Shown: positions 26,375-34,792, counted from the stretch's first letter. The stretch: DNA of 64,000 nt from an uncultured Clostridia bacterium (GCA_944376295.1 CALWCE010000007.1:1-64000), one strand, 5' to 3'. Notes: generated by a model not told the origin, from the sequence alone. Program-made: numbers and translations.

Positions 26375-28315
26375 ATGAAGAAGATACTCAATTTCAGGCC
26401 GCTCCTCTTTTGCGCGCTCTCGCTCCTCTTCGGGCTGGAGCTTTGGGGCAGCATCCGCTTTGCGGAATTTTCTCCTGTCTTCGTCCTTCTCTTCGGCGTG
26501 CTGCTCCTGCTCGCCCTTCCGCCCTTTGAAAGGAAGCGGCTTTTATCCCTCCTTCTCATCGTGCCCGTATTCGCGGGGATCGGCATCGGGCTCATGCAGC
26601 TTGCTCTTTCAAATTATGAAAAAGGGCTCCCTACGGGGGAATACACGGTGACGGCGACCGTCCTCTCCGTTTCCGAACGGCAGGGGTACTCTATCGCCGT
26701 CCTGAAAAGTCTCTCTTTGGACGGAGAGGAGGCGGCGGGCAAGTGCCGCGCCATTTTGCCTGCCGACAGCGTCCTTGCGGGCGATCTCGTCGTCTTTCGG
26801 GGCGAAGTCGAAAAGAACGACGCCTTTGAAAGGAGCGCTTATTCCAAGAACGACTTCGCTTCCGATATCCGCTATACGGCGACCGCGCGCGAACTCATCA
26901 CAACGGCGAAGAGCGGCGATCTTTTCCTTCGTCTTAACGGGAAGCTCTATGAGGTGTTGAATTCCCACATGGGGCGGGATGAAGCTTCGCTTGCCTATGC
27001 GCTTCTCTCGGGCAATTCGGGCGCCATCGAAGGGGAGCTCAAAGAGACGGTGCGAAAGGGCGGCATCGCGCATATCTTTGCCGTCTCGGGGCTGCATATC
27101 GGCGTGCTGTTCGGCGCGGCGATGCTGCTTTTCCGAAGAGTAGGGCGGTACGCCTTCCTCCCTTCGCTCGCGCTCGCCTTCCTCTATTGCGCCTTCTGCG
27201 GGTTCACGGTGTCCTCCCTCCGCGCCGTGCTGATGTGCGGCGTGTTCGGCGCGTCCAAAGCGTTCGGGCGGAAGTCGGACGGTCTCGAAACGCTCGCCTT
27301 TGCCGCCGTCGTTGTGCTCCTTCTCTTCCCCGCGCAGTGGTATGCGGCGGGGTTCCGCCTCTCCTTCGGCGCCTGTCTGGGGCTTGCGCTCTTTTCGGGG
27401 AGCTTGATGCGCGCATTCCAAAAGCTGCGCTTCCCGCGCGTCGCTTCGGGCTGCCTCGCGCCGACCATTGCGGCGCAGCTTTTCACGGCGCCCATCTTGC
27501 TTGCAAGCTTCGGCTATCTCTCGGTGTGGAGCACGCTATTGAATCTCATCCTCGTGCCGCTCGTGCCCGTGTTCTTTTTGTGCACGCTCGTTTCGGCGGC
27601 GCTCGCGCTCCTTCTCCCGTTCGCGGCGGGCGTTTTGCTTATCTTTCCCGAAGGCCTGTTCGCCCTCCTCATCCTCATTTTGTCTTTCTCCGATTGGACG
27701 CTCGTCCTTTCGGGCTTCGTGCTCGGCGCGGGCGGCGTTCTGTTTCTGTTCTTCTGCGCCTTTTTATCGCCGCGGCTTCGGATGCCCCGTCTCGTGCGGG
27801 CGGGCGTCGCCGCAGTAGGGTGCGCTCTTTTCGCGCTCGTCCTCGTCTCAAACAACGTTGTCTTTTCGGGCTGCCGCCTCACGGCGTATGAGGAAGGGGA
27901 GAGCGCCGCAGTCCTTATCGAGACGCGCACCGAGCACATCCTCGTCATCGACGGCGATATTTCTCTCGATGAGTGCGAGGACTTCCTTTCGCGCACCTTC
28001 GGCGGAAAGCTGACCGCCGTCATCGCCCTTCATGAAGACGCTCTCAACACGGCGGTCTTTTTGGATGCGGAGGAAGTGCGCTATAAAGAGCCCGTTCCTC
28101 TCGGGCTGCATCGGACGAAGGCCCTCTTCGGGCAAAGTTTTTCCTACGGGGAACTCTCCTTTTTCTATACCGCAGAGGGCATCCTTCTCTCCTGCGAGGG
28201 CGTCGTGACGGAGATCGCGCCCGATGGGGAGGCGGGCAAAGCCGATTTCTTCCTCGGGAAGGGCAGCGGAGGCTTGAAATTTCTCATCGAAGATGGTATA
28301 ATAAAACAGCTATGA
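26375..28315 (+). CDS. comEC: ComEC/Rec2 DNA uptake channel
   Basis: 646 residues, an integral membrane protein thought to pass single-stranded DNA during transformation. N-terminal helices come first, then an OB-like soluble part (residues about 85-180), then the competence core beginning with AYALLSGNSGAIEGE and IAHIFAVSGLHIGVLFG and eight or more membrane helices to about 490. The C-terminal 150 residues resemble the metallo-beta-lactamase-type tail but show no HxHxDH. GAGGAGGAGAGGC precedes the ATG. The last codons overlap holA. Confidence 0.9.
   Translation: MKKILNFRPLLFCALSLLFGLELWGSIRFAEFSPVFVLLFGVLLLLALPPFERKRLLSLLLIVPVFAGIGIGLMQLALSNYEKGLPTGEYTVTATVLSVSERQGYSIAVLKSLSLDGEEAAGKCRAILPADSVLAGDLVVFRGEVEKNDAFERSAYSKNDFASDIRYTATARELITTAKSGDLFLRLNGKLYEVLNSHMGRDEASLAYALLSGNSGAIEGELKETVRKGGIAHIFAVSGLHIGVLFGAAMLLFRRVGRYAFLPSLALAFLYCAFCGFTVSSLRAVLMCGVFGASKAFGRKSDGLETLAFAAVVVLLLFPAQWYAAGFRLSFGACLGLALFSGSLMRAFQKLRFPRVASGCLAPTIAAQLFTAPILLASFGYLSVWSTLLNLILVPLVPVFFLCTLVSAALALLLPFAAGVLLIFPEGLFALLILILSFSDWTLVLSGFVLGAGGVLFLFFCAFLSPRLRMPRLVRAGVAAVGCALFALVLVSNNVVFSGCRLTAYEEGESAAVLIETRTEHILVIDGDISLDECEDFLSRTFGGKLTAVIALHEDALNTAVFLDAEEVRYKEPVPLGLHRTKALFGQSFSYGELSFFYTAEGILLSCEGVVTEIAPDGEAGKADFFLGKGSGGLKFLIEDGIIKQL
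28274..28302 (+). promoter_or_regulatory. SigmaA promoter of holA, possibly leaderless
   Basis: TTGAAA at 28274-28279, 17-nt spacer, TATAAT at 28297-28302, inside the 3' end of comEC. The holA ATG is nine nt downstream, leaving at most two or three nt of leader. Confidence 0.75.
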
Positions 28316-29286
28316 AGTTCACGCAGCTTGCCCAAAGCTTAAAAGAAACATTGGAGCCCGTCTATCTCATCGAGGGGGAAGAAGCCTACTTCCGCGATCA
28401 CGCCGTGCGCGCGATCCGCGAGGCGGCGGGCATCACGCAGCCCCTTTTCAACGACGTGCGCGTCGAAGGGGAGAGCCTGAAGGGCGATCTTTCCGCCTTC
28501 CGCGATGATCTCTATGCCCTACCCTTTCTGGACGAAAAGCGGCTCGTGCGCGTGTACGAATTTTACCCCACGGAGCGCGACTGGGAGCGCTTTTTCAAAG
28601 CGTACTGCGAAAGGCCCTGCCCTTCGACGGTGCTCCTGTTCGTCAATGCGGGCAAAAAGACGGGCGCTGCGGATCTGAAGAAGAAGGCGGGCGTCACCTT
28701 TGTCGACTGCGGCAGGGAGAGCGAGGAGATGCTCTCGCGCTGGCTGTTCGGTCTTGTGCGCCGTCAGGGCATCTCCATCGATGCGGACGCGGCGGAATTG
28801 CTCGTTTCCTACTGTGCGCGTGACGCGGCGCGCATGCGGCTCGAAGTAAAAAAGCTTGCCCCCCTTGCGGAGGGGCGCATCACCTCGGCGCTCGTTCAGG
28901 AATACGTCGCAAAGGACGTCGAATATAAAATTTACGAACTCACGCAGGCAGCGTCGCGCAGAGACTTTTCCGCCTTCTCGGAGATCGCGGGCGACCTCAT
29001 GCTCAAGGGGATGGACGAAAACGGCGTGCTTTCCGCGCTCGTCTCCCACTTCCGCACTCTTACGGAAGTTTCGAACATGAAGGGGGGCGACAAGGAAGTT
29101 TCCGCTGTCCTCGGCATCAAGCCCTATGCCGTGCAGAAGGACCGTCAGCTCGTCTCCCGCCTCGGGAAGGAGAAGACGGAGTCGCTTTATAAAGAGCTCT
29201 TTTCCCTGCTTGCGGCATCGCGCAGCGGGGCGTATACGAAAACGGGCGCTTACGATGCCGCCGTCGCAAAAATATTCTTTGCATGA
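28312..29286 (+). CDS. holA: DNA polymerase III subunit delta
   Basis: 324 residues, the usual length. It is the wrench of the clamp loader. Family traits are EPVYLIEGEEAYFRDHAVRAI at the N-terminus in short blocks, FLDEKRLVRVYEF, and the C-terminal PYAVQKDRQLVSRLG with final SRSGAYTKTGAYD. It follows comEC as in many Firmicutes, but rpsT, often next, is absent. Its ATG overlaps the comEC stop and has no Shine-Dalgarno. Confidence 0.92.
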   Translation: MKFTQLAQSLKETLEPVYLIEGEEAYFRDHAVRAIREAAGITQPLFNDVRVEGESLKGDLSAFRDDLYALPFLDEKRLVRVYEFYPTERDWERFFKAYCERPCPSTVLLFVNAGKKTGAADLKKKAGVTFVDCGRESEEMLSRWLFGLVRRQGISIDADAAELLVSYCARDAARMRLEVKKLAPLAEGRITSALVQEYVAKDVEYKIYELTQAASRRDFSAFSEIAGDLMLKGMDENGVLSALVSHFRTLTEVSNMKGGDKEVSAVLGIKPYAVQKDRQLVSRLGKEKTESLYKELFSLLAASRSGAYTKTGAYDAAVAKIFFA

Positions 29287-29319
29287 AACAATTTCCATGC
29301 AAAATGCGTCCAAAAAACT

Positions 29320-29348
29320 TTGCTTTTTTGCCCCGATGCGGGTATAAT
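29320..29348 (+). promoter_or_regulatory. SigmaA promoter of cdaA
   Basis: TTGCTT at 29320-29325, 17-nt spacer, TATAAT at 29343-29348. The -35 is weaker than most in this window. The cdaA ATG at 29383 follows GAAGGAGAAACC. Confidence 0.7.
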
Positions 29349-29382
29349 AAATGAGGATCGATCGTGTACCGAAGGAGAAACC

Positions 29383-30198
29383 ATGAAGGCTTGGGAATCG
29401 CTCAAGGAAATGTTCGCAGATACCGGGTCCATTCCGCTGTATCTTTTGGAATGGCTGCTGCTGTTTGTCCTTATTTACTACGTTTTCCGCATTCTGAAGG
29501 AAAACAACGCCAAGTATCTCATTATCGTGTACTCCGTCCTCATCGTCGCGGTGGGCATCGTCATGGTGTTTGCGCCCGGGCTCGATTCCAACGCCTACGT
29601 CATTTACATCATGCTCATGAGCGTGTTTTTCCTGCTTCTCTTCAGCACGGAGATCAAGCGGCAGATCTGGGCGGGCAAGCGCGGTACCGCGGCGACCACG
29701 ATGGAATCGACTTCCGCCGTCGGTTCGCGGGCGGAGGAGTATATCTCTTCCATCGTCAAGGCGGTGCAGAGCCTTTCCAAAGCCAACATCGGCGCGCTCA
29801 TCGTGCTCTCCAACGGGAATTTGCCTAAAGAGATCATCGAGAGCGGCGTCTCTTTGGGCGCGAAGATCTCCAACCAGCTCATCGAGGGCATCTTCATCCC
29901 CAAAGCGCCCCTGCACGACGGCGCCATGATCATCTACGGCGATAAGATCCAGGCGGCGGGCTGCTTCCTGCCGCTCACCCAGCGCGATTTCCCCAAAGAT
30001 TACGGCACCCGTCACCGCGCCGCTATCGGCGTGACGGAAGCGGCGGATGTTTCCGCCATCGTCGTTTCGGAAGAGACGGGCATCGTCTCCGTCGTCAAGC
30101 GCGGCGAGATCACCCGCTATGTCGATTCGGAATCGCTCAAAAAGTTCCTGCGCGACTACTATTGGAAGGAATTTAACACGGAGGGCAAGCGGTCATGA
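29383..30198 (+). CDS. cdaA: Diadenylate cyclase CdaA
   Basis: 271 residues. It makes cyclic di-AMP from two ATP, at the inner face of the membrane. Three membrane helices span about residues 15-90. The DAC domain has the DGA motif (HDGAMIIYG, Asp179) and RHR (GTRHRAAIGV, Arg210), both intact. The ATG at 29383 has a good Shine-Dalgarno. The stop overlaps a 35-residue CdaR-like gene. In Bacillus the same position holds full-length CdaR, which adjusts CdaA activity. Confidence 0.95.
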   Translation: MKAWESLKEMFADTGSIPLYLLEWLLLFVLIYYVFRILKENNAKYLIIVYSVLIVAVGIVMVFAPGLDSNAYVIYIMLMSVFFLLLFSTEIKRQIWAGKRGTAATTMESTSAVGSRAEEYISSIVKAVQSLSKANIGALIVLSNGNLPKEIIESGVSLGAKISNQLIEGIFIPKAPLHDGAMIIYGDKIQAAGCFLPLTQRDFPKDYGTRHRAAIGVTEAADVSAIVVSEETGIVSVVKRGEITRYVDSESLKKFLRDYYWKEFNTEGKRS

Positions 30199-30302
30199 CG
30201 TTCGGTAAATTTATCAAGGGGCTTTTCACCAAGAATATCGTGCTCAAGCTCATCGCGCTCGCTTTGAGCCTCGTCGCGGTCATCATCGTCAACATCATCT
30301 GA
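30195..30302 (+). CDS. CdaR-like membrane stub (35 residues)
   Basis: ATG 30195 overlaps the cdaA stop (ATGA), and TGA is at 30300-30302. The protein has an N-terminal GKFIKGLFTKN and one hydrophobic helix (IVLKLIALALSLVAVIIV) reaching its end. This matches the cytoplasmic start and first membrane helix of CdaR/YbbR proteins, whose several extracytoplasmic YbbR repeats are missing; the next gene starts seven nt later, so no room is left. It is either a shortened but kept CdaR or a decayed one. The overlap with cdaA and clean frame favour a kept gene. Confidence 0.65.
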   Translation: MTFGKFIKGLFTKNIVLKLIALALSLVAVIIVNII

Positions 30303-30309
30303 AAAGCAT

Positions 30310-31470
30310 ATGAAGAACTGTTTCAGGATCCCGCGGGTGCTTTTGCCCCAAAAGGGATTTCGGAAGTGGGCGGTCATCGCCTGCGATCAATTTACCTCCG
30401 ACAGGGGGTATTGGGAGCGCGTCGCAAGGGAAGTGGGCGACGCGCCCTCTGCGTTTCATATGATCCTCCCCGAAGTGTACTTGGGCGAGGACGATGAGGA
30501 ACGCATCGAAAATATCCACGAGACGATGCGCTATGCCCTCGAAGACGGGTGGATGCGGAAGTCTCCCCGCGGGCTGGTGCTCGTCGAACGTACGACAAAG
30601 GCGGGCGTGAGAAGGGGGCTCCTTGTCTGCATCGACCTCGAAGAATATTCCTACGAAGAGGGTTCTTCCTCGCTCATCCGCGCGACGGAAGAGGTCGTCC
30701 CTTCCCGTCTCCCTCCCCGCGTGGCGGTAAGGCGGGGCGCGCTCGTCGAATTCCCGCACGCGATGGTCTTTTACCGCGACAAGAAGGATAAGCTCATGCG
30801 CTCGCTGGAAGGAGAGGAGCTCGAAAAGCTCTATGACTTCGACCTCATGGAGCACGGCGGGCATCTTACGGGCTATTTTGTTCCCGAATATCTCGCCATC
30901 GACGCGCTGCACACGTTATCGGGGCTCGCGAGCCCCTGTTTTGCGGTGGCGGACGGCAATCATTCGGTGGCTGCCGCCAAGGCGTATTGGGAGGAGATCA
31001 AGGGAAAGCTTCCCGAAGGGGAGCGCCGCAATCATCCCGCCCGCTTTACGCTGGTGGAAATGATCAACGTCTTCGACGAAGCCGTTGCCTTCCATCCCAT
31101 CCATCGCCTCGTGAAGGAGACGGACGCCGAGGCGTTCTGCTCGTATTTTGCGGGAAAGCTTCCCTGCGCAAGAAAGGGAAGGACGCTTTATCCTAAGATC
31201 GCTTCCGCGTCCGAGTGCGTCGCCCGCACGGATGAGGCGATCGCGGAATATCTGAAACACAGCGTAGGCAAAGTGGACTATGTCCACGGCGACGGATTTT
31301 TGAAAGACCCGGGCGAGGACTGCGCGGCGATCGCCATGCCCGAACTCGACAGAGAAGAAATTTTTACGACCCTCAAGAAAGGGAAGCGGTTCCCGCGCAA
31401 GACGTTCTCCATCGGCGAGGCGGAAGACAAGCGCTACTACTTAGAGGGCAGGGAGATCAGCTATGATTAA
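30310..31470 (+). CDS. DUF1015 family protein (ParB-like serine kinase-related)
   Basis: 386 residues, the usual length of DUF1015. The ADGNHSVAAAKAYWEE segment near residue 220 matches the ADGHHR-type motif that links the family to ParB/Srx folds and to free serine kinases such as SbnI and SerK. The N-terminus KWAVIACDQFTSD is typical. Function here is not known; a role near amino acid metabolism fits its overlap with the aspartate kinase gene (eight nt). Confidence 0.8.
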   Translation: MKNCFRIPRVLLPQKGFRKWAVIACDQFTSDRGYWERVAREVGDAPSAFHMILPEVYLGEDDEERIENIHETMRYALEDGWMRKSPRGLVLVERTTKAGVRRGLLVCIDLEEYSYEEGSSSLIRATEEVVPSRLPPRVAVRRGALVEFPHAMVFYRDKKDKLMRSLEGEELEKLYDFDLMEHGGHLTGYFVPEYLAIDALHTLSGLASPCFAVADGNHSVAAAKAYWEEIKGKLPEGERRNHPARFTLVEMINVFDEAVAFHPIHRLVKETDAEAFCSYFAGKLPCARKGRTLYPKIASASECVARTDEAIAEYLKHSVGKVDYVHGDGFLKDPGEDCAAIAMPELDREEIFTTLKKGKRFPRKTFSIGEAEDKRYYLEGREISYD

Positions 31471-32797
31471 GGTTTGCAAATTCGGCGGCACGTCCATGGC
31501 GGACGGCATGACCATGCGGCGCGTGAAGGACATCTTCGAGAGCGATCCCGAACGCAGATATATCGTCGTCTCGGCACCCGGGAAGCGGTTCAGCGGGGAC
31601 ATCAAGGTCACCGACCTCCTCTACGAGACGCACAAAGAGGTGGAGGAGACGGGCAGCTGCGGCGAGGCGTTCGAAAAGATCTGCGCCCGCTTTTCGGGCA
31701 TCGTGCAGGAGCTCAAGATCGATCTCGATATCGGGAGCATCCTGCAGGAGACGAAAAAGGCGATCGAAGAGGAAAAGTCTGCCGACTTTGCGGCGTCCCG
31801 CGGGGAGTACCTTTCGGGGCGCATCATGGCGGCGCTCCTCAATATCCCTTTTATCGATGCGCGCGACGTCATCAAGTTCGACGCCTCGGGCAAGCTGGAA
31901 AGCGCCCGCTCCTTCGAGCTCCTTGCCCGCGCTCTTTCGGGGAAGCCGAAGGCGCTCGTCACGGGCTTTTACGGCGAGGGCGCGGACGGAAAGGTCAAGA
32001 CGTTCTCCCGCGGCGGGTCGGATATCTCGGGCGCCATCGTGGCGCGCGCGGCGGGGGCAGCGCTCTATGAGAACTGGACGGACGTGAGCGGCTTCCTCGC
32101 GTGCGATCCCCGCATCGTCGAAAACCCTGTTCCCATCCGCTCGCTCTCCTATAAGGAGCTGCGCGAGCTTTCCTATATGGGCGCGAACGTTTTGCACAGC
32201 GAGTCTATCTTCCCCGTGCGCGAGGCGGATATCCCCATCCGCATCAAGAACACCTTCCGTCCCGAAGACGAGGGCACGCTCATCATGCCCACGTCCAAGT
32301 ACCGTTTCTCGGGCAGGACGGTCACGGGCGTCGCGGGAAAGAAGAATTTTACCGTCATTTTCGTGGAAAAGTCGCTCATGAACCTCGAGATCGGCTTTGC
32401 CCGCAAGATCCTGACCGTGCTCGAAAACCACGGCGTCTCCTTCGAACATATCCCGACGGGCATCGACACCATGTCCTTCATCATCGACGGGGCGCATCTT
32501 CCAAGCGGCGTTTTGGAGCAGATCATCGCCGAGATCAAGGAGGCGGTGCATCCCGATCAGATGCGCGTCTTCGACCGTATCTCCCTCATCGCGGTCGTCG
32601 GCCACGGCATGAGTCGCAACGTCGGTACTTCGGCGCGCGTCTTTTCCGCCATCGCGGGGGCGGGCGTCAACGTGCGCATGATCGACCAGGGCTCTTCCGA
32701 GCTCAACATCATCGTCGGCGTCGACGACGAGAACTACGAGCGCACCCTCCGTGCCGTCTATGAAGAGTTCTTCACGGGCGCAGAGGAGATCAACTAA
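31463..32797 (+). CDS. lysC: Aspartate kinase
   Basis: 444 residues. It phosphorylates aspartate, the entry to lysine, threonine and methionine synthesis. The N-terminal KFGGTSMADG nucleotide motif, FSRGGSDISGAIVARA, and ENWTDVSGF are family blocks. Two ACT domains at the C-terminus (AVVGHGMSRNVGTSARVF; VNVRMIDQGSSELN) imply feedback control by amino acids. Monofunctional, with no homoserine dehydrogenase part. No T-box or lysine riboswitch is visible because the gene overlaps the one before it. Confidence 0.95.
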   Translation: MIKVCKFGGTSMADGMTMRRVKDIFESDPERRYIVVSAPGKRFSGDIKVTDLLYETHKEVEETGSCGEAFEKICARFSGIVQELKIDLDIGSILQETKKAIEEEKSADFAASRGEYLSGRIMAALLNIPFIDARDVIKFDASGKLESARSFELLARALSGKPKALVTGFYGEGADGKVKTFSRGGSDISGAIVARAAGAALYENWTDVSGFLACDPRIVENPVPIRSLSYKELRELSYMGANVLHSESIFPVREADIPIRIKNTFRPEDEGTLIMPTSKYRFSGRTVTGVAGKKNFTVIFVEKSLMNLEIGFARKILTVLENHGVSFEHIPTGIDTMSFIIDGAHLPSGVLEQIIAEIKEAVHPDQMRVFDRISLIAVVGHGMSRNVGTSARVFSAIAGAGVNVRMIDQGSSELNIIVGVDDENYERTLRAVYEEFFTGAEEIN

Positions 32798-33504
32798 ATT
32801 CACGCTGTTTTGCGTGGGACGCAAAACAGCCGTGAGGGGAGTGGCGCGTTGATCTTAACCTACATAAACTCTTTGCGGGTAATATGAAGGATGAGCGGGC
32901 GGCAATTTGCCGCCCGCTTCCGTTTGTTGGTAACGAAAACCCGCGGATCGTCCGCGGGTTCAAGAGAGGCTTCGCCGATGAGCAGAACTGAATTGGGGGG
33001 GGGGGAGAGAAGTGTGTAGCGAGGCGATCTCTATATTTTGCCCCCCTTGTGCAAGGGGGGGATAAGGGGGATCGTTAAAATTAGGGCTTCGTTTTGATAA
33101 CAATCCTTCAGTCACTTCGTGACAGCTCCCTTTACACAAGGGAGCCTATGGCGTTGTGCGTGCACGACACCCTTCCGTCTTGCCTTCGGCAATTCACCGT
33201 CTCGTGCGATGGAGGGAAACGCTTTTGCCGCATATCGCACTTTTTATAAAAAGGCGACTCCCTCAGTCTCGCTGCGCTCGACAGCTCCCTCAACCTCACC
33301 CCAAAAAAATACTTCGTCTTTTTTTGGGGGCCCCGAGGAAGGAGCCAAGTGGGTTGGTGCTCTCCTCGCTTTCAAAATAAAATCCCGCGAAGAGGGTTGC
33401 CCTCCGCTGCGGGACTCAATTTGCGCCATACTTGGCGCTTACTGTCATTCGAATGACAGATTTGTTCGTGGGCAATTAAGCAATTTAGATGCCTAACCTC
33501 ACCC
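32798..33504. repeat. Mosaic of palindromic intergenic repeats
   Basis: About 700 bases without a believable gene. Hairpins in order: 32894-32918 (AGCGGGCGGCA arm), 32938-32960 (AACCCGCGGA arm), 33041-33060 (CCCCCCTT arm), 33125-33145 (GCTCCCTT arm), 33299-33329 (CCCCAAAAAAA arm), 33424-33439 (GCGCCA arm) and the palindrome TGTCATTCGAATGACA at 33443-33458. An 11-G run lies at 32995-33005. Sequences such as CAGTCACTTCGTGACAGCTC resemble repeats common in gut Clostridia genomes. It separates lysC from the minus-strand rpsR operon. Confidence 0.7.
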
Positions 33505-33537
33505 CTCACGACTTTTTTGCGTAAGCAAAAAAGTGTG
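33505..33537 (-). terminator. Terminator of the rpsF-ssb-rpsR operon
   Basis: ACTTTTTTGC (33511-33520) pairs with GCAAAAAAGT (33525-33534) around a 4-nt loop, seven to forty nt beyond the rpsR stop. Both arms carry A or T runs, so it could work in both directions. Confidence 0.65.
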
Positions 33538-33543
33538 AACGTT

Positions 33544-33894
33544 TTAGTCTGCCTTGAAGGGCAGAAGGGATGCAACGCGGGCGCGCTTGATGGCGACGGC
33601 GAGCTCTCTCTGGTGCTTTGCGCAGGTGCCGGTCATGCGGCGGGGCAAAATCTTGCCGCCCTCTGCAATGAACTTGCGCAGTTTTGCAACGTCCTTATAA
33701 TCGATCTTCGCCGTCTTTTCCTGGCAGAAGATGCAGACTTTACGGCTCTGTTTTTTGAAGTTTCTCTTTGCGGGGCGCTCCCTCGTTTCTCTGGGTTCGC
33801 GCGCCTCGCGGGCAGGCTGCTCCGCTGCGGGGGCAGGTGCTGCGGCTGCGGCCTCGACGGGCTCCTGTGCAGTCTCGATCACGTTCTCTTCCAT
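33544..33894 (-). CDS. rpsR: 30S ribosomal protein S18 with long N-terminal extension
   Basis: 116 residues, against about 75-95 for most S18. The conserved core starts near residue 45 ([18 protein letters not shown]) and includes [25 protein letters not shown]. Cys-x2-Cys plus a later Cys could bind zinc. The first 44 residues are an unusual tract rich in Glu, Ala, Pro and Arg, probably disordered. It is the last gene of rpsF-ssb-rpsR, the standard order. Confidence 0.95.
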   Translation of the reverse strand: MEENVIETAQEPVEAAAAAPAPAAEQPAREAREPRETRERPAKRNFKKQSRKVCIFCQEKTAKIDYKDVAKLRKFIAEGGKILPRRMTGTCAKHQRELAVAIKRARVASLLPFKAD

Positions 33895-33920
33895 GATGTC
33901 TCCTTAAAATGATGTCCTTC

Positions 33921-34355
33921 TCAGAAGGGGATGTCTCCGTCGTCGTCAAACGACTGAAGGGTGGGTTTTTTGCGGGCGGGCGCACTCTCTCTTGCGGGCG
34001 CGGGGGAGTCGTAGAAGTCATCACCCTGATTGGAGGCGCTTCTCGGCGTCAGAAATTCCACGTCCTGCGCGATGACGTCCACCGCCGTGCGCTTGATGCC
34101 CTGGTTGTCTTCGTAGGTGCGCATCTGGATGCTGCCCGACACGGCGACCTTGTTTCCCTTTTTGGCGTAGCGGCCGACGGTATCGGCAAGGCCGCGCCAT
34201 GCGGTCACGTTGAAAAAGTCGGTCTGTCTCTCACCGTCGGAGGAGGTATAGGACCTGTTCACCGCGATGCTGAAATGGCAGACGCTCACACCGCCCGAAG
34301 TTTCGCTCACTTCGGGGTCGCGCGTCAGGTTTCCGATCAAAAACACCTTGTTCAT
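33921..34355 (-). CDS. ssb: Single-stranded DNA-binding protein
   Basis: 144 residues. An OB fold (NKVFLIGNLTRDPEV; WRGLADTVGRYAKKGNKVAV) is followed by a flexible Ala/Arg/Pro linker and the acidic tip DDDGDIPF, which docks repair and replication partners. Between rpsF and rpsR as usual. GAGGAAAGCCC precedes the ATG on the minus strand. Confidence 0.96.
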   Translation of the reverse strand: MNKVFLIGNLTRDPEVSETSGGVSVCHFSIAVNRSYTSSDGERQTDFFNVTAWRGLADTVGRYAKKGNKVAVSGSIQMRTYEDNQGIKRTAVDVIAQDVEFLTPRSASNQGDDFYDSPAPARESAPARKKPTLQSFDDDGDIPF

Positions 34356-34370
34356 GGGCTTTCCTCTTGA

Positions 34371-34655
34371 TTAGTCGATCTTCGTGATCATGCGGCGGAG
34401 AACGTCGCCCGAAATGCCCGCAACGCGGTCAAGCTCGGCAACGACTCTTCCTTCCGCAGTGAACGTCATGAGGGCATGGAACGCATCCGTCTTGAAGCGG
34501 ATGGGGTAAGCGGTCTTCTTCACGCCCCACTTGTCGACGGACTCGACGGCGCCGCCGTCGTTTATAACGATGTCGGCATACTTCTTGAGTTCTGCCTCTC
34601 TCGCCTCATCCGTCATCTCACTGTTGAGAAGAATGAGCATCTCGTACTTGTGCAT
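34371..34655 (-). CDS. rpsF: 30S ribosomal protein S6
   Basis: 94 residues. MHKYEMLILLN at the start and VDKWGVKKTAYPIRFK in the middle are typical. S6 pairs with S18, encoded two genes later. First gene of the operon, with GGGAGGTG before ATG, and its leader carries a hairpin that resembles the S6:S18 autoregulatory motif. Confidence 0.96.
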   Translation of the reverse strand: MHKYEMLILLNSEMTDEAREAELKKYADIVINDGGAVESVDKWGVKKTAYPIRFKTDAFHALMTFTAEGRVVAELDRVAGISGDVLRRMITKID

Positions 34656-34670
34656 TTTTTCACCTCCCGG

Positions 34671-34704
34671 TCTTTACGGCGCACTTTTGCTGTGCGCAAG
34701 GTTT
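34671..34704 (-). promoter_or_regulatory. Probable S6:S18 binding leader motif
   Basis: In the rpsF 5' UTR, minus-strand GCGCAC-AGCAAAA-GTGCGC forms a 6-bp hairpin, closed below by CTT/AAG with a CGTA bulge, so that CCG follows the upper stem. Known rpsF leaders bind the S6:S18 complex through a bulged CCG near such a hairpin and repress the operon. Confidence 0.55.
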
Positions 34705-34715
34705 TCAATGGGTCT

Positions 34716-34744
34716 ATTTTACACGAAATCATGGGCAAAGTCAA
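34716..34744 (-). promoter_or_regulatory. SigmaA promoter of rpsF-ssb-rpsR
   Basis: Reading the minus strand, TTGACT (34744-34739), 17-nt spacer, TAAAAT (34721-34716). The 5' UTR of about 50 nt holds the S6:S18-like hairpin. Confidence 0.8.
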
Positions 34745-34792
34745 TGATTTTGCAGGCGTAAATCGCGAATTTTCGCGCAAGCGCGGGCACTT

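Noticed and set aside
32801-32836. Hairpin right after lysC as an intrinsic terminator
   Set aside because: The stem is good (CTGTTTTGCGT with ACGCAAAACAG), but no T run follows on the plus strand. Kept only as part of the repeat mosaic.
33119-33496. A 125-codon open frame in the lysC-rpsR gap
   Set aside because: It is made of the palindromic repeats described there, has no Shine-Dalgarno, and reads as low-complexity Ser/Ala/Pro stretches.
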